Shown one piece after another: positions 1-9,464 of a stretch of DNA of 64,000 nucleotides; position 1 is the first letter of the stretch; each line of letters begins with the position of its first letter. A program made the position numbers and the translations under genes. Under the pieces are notes generated by a model. The model was given only the letters and a program-made list of their open reading frames with translations, had not been told where the DNA came from and did no database searches. Source of the DNA: Hymenoscyphus infarciens (taxonomy: Eukaryota > Ascomycota > Leotiomycetes > Helotiales > Helotiaceae); assembly GCA_001414345.1 (NCBI GenBank), contig LLCB01000085.1, forward strand, positions 62,001 through 126,000, read 5' to 3'.

Positions 1-1125
1 GGGTGAGGTATCGAAAGACATCAAATTATCTCGGAGATTATCAAATCCCGAAAATCCAGGTCTGGATCTTGGTGTCGGCTCGTTGAGAAGCCTTATTGGG
101 ATTGCCAAGGGGCTCCAAGCTCCCAATGATACACCGGTAGACCTCGAAGAGACTGGAGTTGGATCAACTTTCTGGACAGAAGGCAATGGATCACGAATAC
201 AGAGGCGCATTTTCGATATGGTCAGCCGAATTTATGACGTCTTAGGGGGTTATGGTGATATTGTTGATACAAGTTGTCACGTATGGCGTCAAGGGTTTCG
301 AGAACTTGAGCCCGGTGCATTTGTCCTTCCTCCAGCTTTGATCGCGGAGTTCTTATTGAAAGCCAACATTCAGACTCCTCGGCTTGGGTGTGTAATAGGC
401 ACTGCTTGCTCCTTTGTTACATCACACAATTCAACTCCGGGGATTGAAGCTGTATTAAATGCCTTGATATCATGGGTCTCGCAGCTACTTCAGCAACAAG
501 GAGGTCGGTATTCTGGATTCCCATTACGATCTGCTTGACTAACTTTTATAGAACCAGGAAATGACCCTGAAGTTGCACAGAATGGAATCGATTTTCTCAC
601 ACGTTTGATACCCAAGCAATTAACTGCTTTAATGAATCACCAACCACCTTCTTCCTTGGAATTTCTGTTCATGTTTACTCTCAAAGCCCTCACTGGAAGC
701 GACACAATACCTAAAGGCTCCGCAGCTGAATTCTGGGTATGTATATCACAATCCCCTACCATTAATGTTCTAACAATAGGTAGACTACCTTTGTCAATAT
801 CCCAGAACAAGAACAACCACTAAAAGCCTCTATCGAAAATGTAATGCAGCATCTTGGCCCCATGCTCGCCCAAGCATTAATGTACAACATTGGAGGACAT
901 GCAGCGCGAAGTGAAGTCGATAAGCTCGCCGATCCCCTTAAGAAATTGATTTTCCGACAAGCTCATGCGAAGCAGTGGTTTGAAGCTGCACTTACGGCGG
1001 AGAGTTTTCCGAGTGATAAGGTTACTGCTAGTGATAAAAAGGTCTTTTTGCAGAAGATATTGAAGTATGATACCTCCTTTTCTCATCCAATTTTAGTTAA
1101 GCCGGCTAATGTGATTGCAGCCTGA
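1..1125 (+). CDS. Karyopherin-beta, importin-13/Kap122-like (C-terminal part, 5' truncated)
   Basis: The frame is open to the left window edge, so only the 3' end of the gene is present. Exons are 1-503, 552-736 and 784-1125 (TGA). The two introns are 48 and 47 bp; donors are GTCGGT and GTATGT, and both acceptors restore the frame exactly. The protein is helical, with no signal peptide. The segment NIGGHAARSEVDKL, then a QAHAKQWFEAAL stretch near the end, resembles the last HEAT repeats of importin-13/Kap122 (Pdr6) nuclear transport receptors, which carry cargo through nuclear pores in a Ran-dependent way. Family membership is by resemblance; Mtr10/transportin-3-like karyopherins are the main alternative. 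The first in-frame ATG of the full protein lies outside the window. Confidence 0.72.
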
Positions 1126-2027
1126 GAGGTGCTAGGGGCACCAATCTTGTGGTGAGGGACTTTTGGTTGGCTTGCAGGGGCACGAATTTTGCTTATACTT
1201 CGTGAGGTTATGAGATTGTATGGGTACGGGGGTACGGGGGTATGACTTTATGATGGGATACCACTTTATATGAACATACTAGGCTGGGTTGGGGTAGTCG
1301 TGTTCTAGGAAAGTTGTGAGGCGTGGATTGGAGATTCATGGAGGTTTGGCGAGGTATTGTTGGGTTGGCTGATGAGAATGTGTGAGATGAAGAAGAAAAT
1401 CAAATGACGAGATCCCGAATAAGAGATTCAGGCTTTGCTCTACATCCCACCAACAATCTGACACTTCAGCGGAGGGAGAGACCCGCCGGAGAAATTTACG
1501 AGGGGTTCGGAATTTTGAAGCTCCCTGGTGCACGAATCACAACGCTTGGTTTTGTTACAATTATTCGGGGAAGCTCTTTGGTGCTCCCAACCCGCTGTCG
1601 AGCAAATGAATATGGCGTCTGTTATTCATGCTCATCCTTGAAATAACAGGAATAGCCCTGCGAGAAAAGTCTCCAGCTGCTATCCTAATCACGTGAAATC
1701 CGATAACGAGCTTGAGATCTTTGTGCAGAAGCAGGGAAACCCCCAATCTGCAACCTTCGATAGCTTCCCATTCCCTTGCAATAAATATAACTGGCTGGCG
1801 TGCCTCATTCCTGCTTCCATTATATGCGCGACTGCATCATTGTCCAAAGTTCCAAGTTGATCGAATTGCCCAATCCAATCTAATCACAACCTCGTGGGGT
1901 ACTACTTAGTAACCAGCATCCATTCCCAGCACTTTAGCCAACGACTTATACCCCCGGACTTTCTCGCCGCAAACCACGATACATAATCGAAATCTGGCTC
2001 TTTATTTTTGTTTGTTTTTGGAACAGG
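1126..2027. other. Intergenic: karyopherin 3' side and SLP1 promoter/leader
   Basis: No convincing coding sequence. Short open frames here lack homology and splice support. The right-hand part is T-rich just before the SLP1 start, as expected for a fungal promoter and leader. Confidence 0.6.
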
Positions 2028-2087
2028 ATGTTGAGGCCAAGATGCAACTTGCCTGCACTCGATTTCCTCTGGCACCTTTGCTGCTAA
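2028..2087 (+). promoter_or_regulatory. Upstream ORF overlapping the SLP1 start codon
   Basis: An ATG at 2028 opens a 20-codon frame ending in TAA at 2085-2087. It overlaps, in another frame, the likely SLP1 start at 2042. If the transcript starts upstream of 2028, this uORF would compete with the main start and could damp translation. An unseen leader intron could remove it. Confidence 0.4.
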
Positions 2088-5048
2088 TCTTTACTGTTGC
2101 TCCTCAACAAATATCCTCGTCCTCGATAACGGCTTCCCCGAAACCGACCCCGTCGACGAACCTCACAGCCACATGTGAATTCCGAACCATAAATTATATT
2201 ACGGACTCGCTTCCTCAGCTGTGCTTTAAGTCATCATGGAGTGCGGATGGGACTTCGACGAGAGTTGTCGCGGCGGAGACAGTGGGCGGTGAGGGAATGG
2301 TTATGGAGGCTGTTGTGACTCCAGCTTCGAATGCGACAAAGGGGGCAGGAGAGGAGAGGGCCCAGAATGGGACAGAAGATGGACCTGTTAGTCAGTCCAC
2401 GCCGGTTCCTTCGCATACCTCTACACCAGCTTCTGCGGAAACACCTGTCGCCGAAGACCTCGAAGCTAGCGAATTGAATGAAGCTTCGTTTCTGTCTTTT
2501 GAAGAATGGAAGAAGCAGGCGTTGGAGAAGGCCGGACAACAGAATGCGCAGATTGGTGGGCGAAAGGCGAATCCGGCGGAGAATAAGAAGAGAGACCCGG
2601 AGAGTTTGCAGAATAGTCTGGGACCATACGGAGAGGAGGGAGAAATTGATATTGATTTTGGGGTTTTCCGAGGTAGTGGAGAGGGCCAGGAGGTAGCTCA
2701 GGCGGCAGATATCAAGAATTCGCCGACTCCAGAAGTCCAGGCCGAAGAGAAAACAGAGCGACGGACAGAGCATCGAAGCAAAGATGCAGGGAAGACGTGC
2801 AAGGAGAGGTTTTCATACGCTTCTTTCGATGCGGGGGCCACTGTTGTCAAGACACATCAGGGGGCCAAGAATTCCAAAGCTGTGCTGATAGAGAATAAGG
2901 ATTCTTACATGCTGTCGGAATGCTCGAAGGAGAACAAGTTTATTATCATTGAACTGTCGGTATGTTTAGCCCTACATCTCCACATTCGTACCCAGGCTAA
3001 CCCATATGTAGGAAGACATTTGGATTGATACTGTTGTTCTTGCAAATTATGAATTTTTTTCCAGTATGATCCGAACTTTCCGCGTAACTGTCAGTGACCG
3101 CTATCCCCTGAAGACGGAGAAATGGAAAGATATTGGCGTTTACGAAGCACGGAATTCTCGAGATATCCAGGCTTTTTTGATAGAGAATCCTCAAATATGG
3201 GCCAGGTATATACGGATAGAATTTCTCAGTCACTATGGAAATGAATACTACTGTCCTCTTTCACTCGTAAGAGTACACGGAACTCGAATGTTGGAAAGTT
3301 GGAAAGAATCAGAGTCTATAGGAGAGGATGATGATGCCGAAGAAGATGATCCTGAAGTGGAGTTTGTGCCCGAAGCTGTGGCTAAGGTTGTTGAGGAAGA
3401 GGAGAGACGGAATGCAGAGATGAGAGCTGCTGCCGTGGAAATGGTCCAGAATGCCCAGGCCACTGCTATTGCGAAATCTGATGCCGAAGAAAAGGCCCTT
3501 TTAGAAAATGGTACTTCGCCGTGGATCCAGTACAGCTTTCCAATCGCAAATTCGACCAATACACCTATTATGGACGACATATGTCTACCAGAGCAAGCGC
3601 CCATTCAAGAACCATCGCCTCAGACTTCACAGACCTTGAGAACCGCCACACCTGAACAATCTACAGCAGACAGGAGTATTACAATGGATGCGAGTATATT
3701 AGAAAAGAGATCGGCTGCTCTAGAGTCTAGTTCTGACAAAACCTCGACGACGAAAGTTCCGACTCCCGTCACTTCGATTGCCTCCCATATGAACGGCACT
3801 GCATCGTCTTCCGACACTGTGGTCGTGCCCTCATCGCAGCAAGTAACCACACCACCAAGCAAAACTCAAATTGCCACTTCCACACACAAGAACAAGACTT
3901 CCAGTACCTCGTCGTCATCTTCCTCCTCGCCAACACAACAAGAGAGTTTCTTCAAGGCAGTCTCGAGACGTCTACAATTGTTGGAAACCAACTCCACCCT
4001 CTCGCTAAAATATATCGAGGAGCAATCCAAGATTTTGAGGGAGGCTTTCGCTAAAGTGGAGAAGAAACAAACTCAGAAATCGACAACATTTCTTGATACC
4101 CTTAATAATACTGTACTCGCTGAATTACGAGGTTTCAGGCAGCAATACGATGAAATCTGGCAGTCAACTGTCATTTCTCTTGAGAGTCAAAAGGAAGAAT
4201 CTCGGCGGGAGATATTTGCTATCAGCGCCAGGCTCAATATCTTAGCAGATGAAGTCGTCTTTCAGAAGAGAATGTCGATAGTGCAGTCGGTTCTACTGCT
4301 GCTTTGCCTAGGCCTCGTGATATTTTCTCGTGTCTCTGCCAGCGGACAAGTGGATATACCCAATTTTTCAAGCAGATTTCTACGAAATATATCCTCCGAT
4401 AGTCCCATTCAAAGTCCAGCATTCAGTCCTCAATTTCATAGGATGGACTCAATAAGAAGTCAAGAATCTTGGGGACGCCCCGGTCATAGTAGGCCCCAAT
4501 CTGGCGATTTCGGCATCTCACGCTCAAGAAGCAGAGATGGTTCACAAACACCAGTCTCCTCCTACTCGCGCTCGGACTACGACTTTACACCACCATCAGC
4601 GGAGGAACACCTCATCGAAAGTAGCGAATTCTCACCCGAGCCCCGACCAGAACACCTTGAGCCACCTCGTCCTCAATCTTATAGACGACGATCCAACTCC
4701 GCGTCTGGACAAGAAAGTCCAGGTCTCGTATCTTCCACCCAAACTTCTCCCGATAAACGTAAGAGGAAAACTTCTATTCGGCAGGTTGCTAGTCCGCCTC
4801 CTACGGATACTGATCGGGCTGCTACTACATCTCGAGAGACAACACCTGGTCTTCTTGATCTTGGCTACGTGAACCGTTCACAGATCGGTCTCGCACTTGG
4901 TTCTCCCGCTTTGGAAATTCCAGAGCCTATGGGTGCTGATGAAGGAGAAGAAGAGGGAGACGCAACAAATAATGAAGCTCCCACCCCCACGACTTCCTCC
5001 TTCCACATTGCGAGGAAACCACTTCCTGCTCTTCCTCAATCTGAGTAA
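2042..5048 (+). CDS. SLP1: SUN-domain ER/nuclear-envelope membrane protein, SLP1-like
   Basis: Two exons, 2042-2959 and 3012-5048, with a 52-bp intron (donor GTATGT, acceptor GTAG) inside the SUN domain; 984 aa. I chose the ATG at 2042 because it gives a hydrophobic signal peptide (residues ~5-20). The SUN-like domain lies at about residues 240-400: a Cys-Lys-Glu-Arg-Phe-Ser-Tyr-Ala-Ser start, then IENKDSYMLSECS, and after the splice the HYGNEYYCPLSLVRVHGT signature. A low-complexity Ser/Thr region follows, then a coiled stretch and one membrane segment (near base 4280-4340), then a charged Ser/Pro-rich tail. Yeast Slp1, with Emp65, guards folding of soluble ER proteins; that role is inferred from the family. 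Length and topology fit. Confidence 0.86.
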
Positions 5049-5677
5049 GGAGTGGGGAAGGTGGATTGAATAATGACCCTTGTATTCTGTATCGTACGGG
5101 AACACTAAAAGTACATGAATGACTGATTGATTGATTGATGATACGTTGGGCGGTTGGGCTTTATTGGCATATCGGCGGCTCCATCCTTTCTTTTGTATAC
5201 GCATGATGAATTTAGCGTGGAGTTTTTCTTTCCTTTTTTGTCTCACTTTTGTTTATGGGGGGCATTTTATGAGGGTGATTAATTTTGGTTATGGGTGCGG
5301 TAATGTGTTATACGATGGGTGGGTGCTTTGCTGTCTTGTCCTGGAGTAGAGGAAGATGGAGACGTAGAGGAGATGGGGATATTCAAATAATGAGAATAAA
5401 GATATATTATCATATGGCTTTTAGAGATCTAGGATGGCGCTGGGCTGTGAGAGATCTTGTATTCTCCCTTGTGGATTCTTTACTGAGAAAATTCGGAAAA
5501 TGTAAGAAGAGACCCATTTGAGTAGGGATTTCCTTGCCTTTTTTTTCTCGTCGGGATGACAGAATTTAGTATCTCATTCAGATTTGGGATGTACACTGAG
5601 CAAGTGTGGGCTGCAAAATGACGGACTGGGAAGCGAGTAGCACAGATATAAACCCCCTCACTGGGAAGATCTATTAG
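5049..5677. other. Intergenic: SLP1 3' region
   Basis: G/T-rich 3' sequence with a short TTGA repeat near 5122-5140. I see no gene or RNA. The right end runs into the eroded 5' side of the NLR-like pseudogene. Confidence 0.5.
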
Positions 5678-7003
5678 ACTTCATTTAATCTACAAGTGTG
5701 GAAGAGTCAAGATTTCCATGTTTTGAAGAGCATTTATACTTCTCGAGGTTGGGTGTAGTATCGACTACCTTTTACTGCCTTTTGGAAAAGTATCACCACG
5801 ATTCTGCAATTCGCGCTTGAAAGAAGGACTAAATCGTACACCGATCGCCTAAAACATAGAAATCTGACCCCAGAAACCCTGGCTAAAGCCTGCGAGAGTC
5901 CCAAAGTCCGACTCACAGCACGCTGTGCTGGCTTTCTAGGGGTTCCAAGTTTTGGAAAAGATGGTTCGAGGAGTCAAATTGAATACCTACACCGCACGTC
6001 TCGAGATTTTTTGGAGCTAAAAGAGGCCTGGTCTAGATTGCTCTGAAGTACAATTTAGAGCAACTTTAATCCCAATCGAGCACTGCTTCAAGCCCAAATA
6101 CTCTGGCTGACAATTTGCATTCTGGATCCTGGTTATGGACATCTTGGTTCTGAACAAAGGATGAACGACATTGTCCAGCAAGCTATGCTCTACTCATACT
6201 GTACTGCAGAAGATGTGGAGGAAGGAGATGATGTTGAAGAAGACAGCAGCCGAGATGCCATTCCCTCCACAGAGTCTCATCTAGATGAACATGACTCCTT
6301 GATGTGTTCCTCGAGCCAAAATCACAACAGAAAGCCAATCCACTGGACGTACGAATTTTCACACGATATTCACAGCACTCCTCTTGAGCTGCGACCAGGC
6401 CTCGAATATGCAGGCTACACCGCGCTCTATGGAAACACAATATACGTCGAGTTCAAGATCACAGACGCATTCGACTCGCAAACAACCGAGCTGGATCAAG
6501 CAAAATTCATAAAAGTGGCTGCATCAAGCATTCTCTATTCCCTTCTTCGCTACACGCAGTACGCACCTGGAATCGATACAACAATACCACTTGCCAATCC
6601 CAAAACTGTCACCGCACTCCTCAATCTTGGTGCTGATCCGAACTATGCCGCTGGGAACACCTCTATCTATCATCGATAGGCATCCAAGTATTGGCCTCTG
6701 ACCACTTGGCAAAGGGTTCTCGACTTCGCAGTAAACCACTACGATGTGGAGAATATGGCTGCTAGCGATTTACATTCACCAAGGTTTACGGAGAGCTTTG
6801 TGGAGAATGTGGGTCACTTGATCACTGCTGGTGCATGGTACGATGTGGATGAAAACGGATTGGCGCCAGAACTTTGGGGATGGGGGAGTACAGATGAACT
6901 GGTCAAGGGGTGTATCGTGCCCAATGTTTCAAAAAAGGCAGGAAAGAAATTGCTGGCGACAATTCGAGAGGCACGCCTAGCTAGAATGAAGGAAGCGAGA
7001 TGA
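5678..7003 (+). pseudogene. Broken NACHT/NLR-type protein, C-terminal part
   Basis: One reading frame can be followed from about 5678 to the TGA at 7001-7003, interrupted by stops at 5756 (TAG), 6044 (TGA), 6056 (TAG) and 6677 (TAG). Recognisable pieces in order are FWKSITTILQFALERR, LTARCAGFLGV, EYLHRTSRDFLE, ALLQAQILWL and VTALLNLGADPNY, ending in a charged tail. The YLHRTxRDFLE block and the LLxLGADPN block are typical of the region after the NACHT ATPase in fungal NLR-like proteins (heterokaryon-incompatibility type). No Walker A/B motif is present, so the N-terminal effector and ATPase parts are lost or diverged. Each stop can be explained by one transition from a sense codon. I regard it as dead, although the short intact frames 6161-6679 and 6746-7003 could be annotated as genes by software. 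Confidence 0.62.
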
Positions 7004-7299
7004 CTCTAGAATAGAGTGAAAATAGCCAGAGTTGGAGAGAACGATCCAATTTTCAAAGCAAATAACTTTTTAATTAGGGAGAAGACGATACCATAGGTTA
7101 CAATAAACGCAAAACAGAACTTTGGTAACAGGGGCGGTCATTGCTCTCCCGCACCCTTTTGCATTATTGTAATCCTACAAAATTACCTAACTTGATTGAA
7201 TGGCGATGTCCGAATTAGTTTATTATTGGATTAATTTCTTACTTCTCCTGGACAAATGGCTGCACTCTAATATCAACTCTACCTAGCCAACGTCCGCTG
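7004..7299. other. Spacer between NLR pseudogene and repeat zone
   Basis: AT-rich sequence without a supportable gene; it grades into the TCCGAG repeat zone. Confidence 0.4.
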
Positions 7300-8045
7300 A
7301 GAGTATTTCCGTTTCCGAGCTGCTCGTACAATTCCGAGTTAGGATAATTCCGAGCCTGATATATTTCCGAGCTACTTTATTATCACCAAGTCTCAAAGAA
7401 TATATCACTGCGAATCATTTGCGATAATACATTCTAAGAGAATATCCGAGAGATTATTTCCAAGCAGCTAAAAGATTTCCGAGTTCATAATTCTACTTCT
7501 AGAAACGTCAGAGATATATTGATTTTAGAGCCACATTTCCAAGCTAAGACCTTTCCAGATTTTACATTTCTTAAGTTCTCTAAGATTATTCCCGAGTACT
7601 AGAAACAGATAAGCTCGAGACTATATTTAAGAGCATTTCCAAATGTTTAATTCCAAGTATATATTTCCGAGCGACTGAAATATTTCTAAGCCTAAGATAA
7701 GTTCTCTCCGAACTAGTAGAGAGAGATAAATCCGAGCAATGTTTCCTAGATTGTTTCCGAGTACTCTAACGTTTCTTCCTAAGAATATCTTTCTAAGAAT
7801 AATATCTCTAAAATATTTCTAAGAGAAGTGAATATATCCGAAAAGGTATATCCGAGCCTTTACTTCCAATAATACCTTCATATACATTCCACATACATCC
7901 CTAAAAAAACATCTCCGAGAACATATCCGAGATCATATATGTCCAAAACGAGACTCTATTTCCGAGCACATATCCGAAACATACATTTCCGAGAACATAT
8001 CCAAAAAAAATATATATTTATTTCTAAGAAGATTTCCGAGCAATA
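7300..8045 (+). repeat. Degenerate TCCGAG-motif repeat array
   Basis: About 15 exact copies of TCCGAG, usually as (A/T)TTCCGAG, are scattered on this strand. They are mixed with variants such as TTCCAAG and TTTCTAAG that differ by C-to-T or G-to-A changes. Spacing is irregular (roughly 20-80 bp) and the spacers are AT-rich. It looks like an old satellite or the tail of a transposon eroded by RIP-like mutation. No coding potential is seen. Confidence 0.6.
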
Positions 8046-8089
8046 TTTCCAAGAAGATATCCCTAAACTCTATCAAGTTTAGTTAAGAG

Positions 8090-8348
8090 ACTATAGGGCA
8101 CTCAACTACGCTATAATATATACATGCCCTAAAGGACCAAACCTAACGAGATATAAGCGCGATATTTGAGTGAACCACCCTGTAAAGTAGGCCTTAGATG
8201 TCTTCTCACAGGCTCGCCTCGCCAATCGCTTCGCCTCTCGCTTCGCCACGGGCATCCGTTATAGCGGGGTTCCACCGAGGTTCTTCGCGAATCAGAAGCC
8301 TTCAGGGAACGTGACAGGGAGGTACAGCGTATAGTAGTGCCCTATAGT
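8090..8348. repeat. 259-bp unit bounded by a perfect 13-bp inverted repeat
   Basis: ACTATAGGGCACT at 8090-8102 is mirrored exactly by AGTGCCCTATAGT at 8336-8348. The interior is more GC-rich than its surroundings, with a short tandem-like run of CTTCGCC/CTCGCC motifs near 8210-8255. It may be a small non-autonomous element or a solo terminal repeat. No flanking target duplication is clear. Confidence 0.45.
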
Positions 8349-9464
8349 ATTCATACTTTTGATGGCGTCCCAGGGCGTCCTCCCTACTTTGCGGTTGTAA
8401 GATCTTACCTAGCTAATGAAAGCAGTAGTTTTGAGCCGGCCCTCATTAGTGTCGACGGCTTACTAGCCAGGGTACTTACTCGTCGTTAAAGAAGTACATG
8501 ACACAAAAGAAAGATGAATTGGAGATCCGTTAGTAACTCAACTACTTTTTTTTAAAAAAATGGTACCCGGGTACCAATAGTCCTGTCGTCAAAATATTTT
8601 CCACAAATTTCAAGCATCACAGCTATCTCCATTCACTTGATTAAATTACCCCAACGCGCTCGCGTAATTCAACAATTAAGCAAGTAATTACTCGACACCT
8701 CATTTCCACTTTTGCCTACCTAAATGGTGTCTGCCACCTATTCGGAACTACAAATCACCAGCGAGAGGAACTATCTCATGAGAAGTTGATAACCCCGAGA
8801 AGCCTGCGAAATAGAAAGCAGCAAGGAAATCATTGGTTCAACCTCCTCGTCGACACAGCAAAACAAATGATCGACGGAACCTTCAATGTTTCGCCACGGT
8901 TTCATCTTGGGGCGAAGATCAAAGTTGAACCGCTATTAACTTTATTTGAATGCCTGGAACCTATGGGGGCGTCGAGAGAGTTTAAGAAATTACAATTCAA
9001 TGGTCACAAGAGCGATGTCAAACAAAAAGATGGGAGGTAATCTCATTCCTTGAGCTATATAAATGACTTGATGTCAATATGAGCCAAAAAGAAGTCCATC
9101 CCGGGTGAGCGCAAATTTTCAGAAAAGCCACGCAGCTAGTAAAATGAGCAAATGTGCTTTTGAGGTTTTCGGTGCCATAGGTTTTTTGTTTTGTTCCAGA
9201 TCCCAATCTGCATCAAGATGCAGTAAACTTTTGTGAAGTCTTCCAGGTGGGCGCAAGATTCAAAGTCACGCCTCCAAATTTTGGCCCTCGATTCGTAAAT
9301 CCAGACCTTGATCGAAAGATGTGACCGACAAGAAGGTTGCAAGTGTGTGCGACCATGCCCAAGTAATCATTGATAATGGCTGCATATGATTTTTAGGTCA
9401 AAATGGCGGAGACTCAATCTATCGGTTTGTTAGTTGCGCCAAAGAGGGAAGAGTGGACCATTTA
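8349..9464. other. Gene-poor stretch with one weak open frame
   Basis: The frame 8786-9040 (+, TTG first codon; up to 84 codons) has no proper ATG, no recognised domain and no clear splice partner, so I do not call it a gene. A related G(T/G)G(A/G)GCGCAA(A/G) sequence appears twice, near 9106 and 9248, suggesting a decayed duplication. Nothing else is supportable up to the end of the MEI2-like gene. Confidence 0.35.

Noticed and set aside
2234..2773. 179-codon frame antisense to SLP1
   Set aside because: Arg/Leu/Ser-rich antisense shadow of the SLP1 coding region.
8786..9040. 84-codon plus frame right of the inverted-repeat unit
   Set aside because: First codon is TTG, not ATG, and the upstream ATG at 8724 is out of frame; no recognised family.
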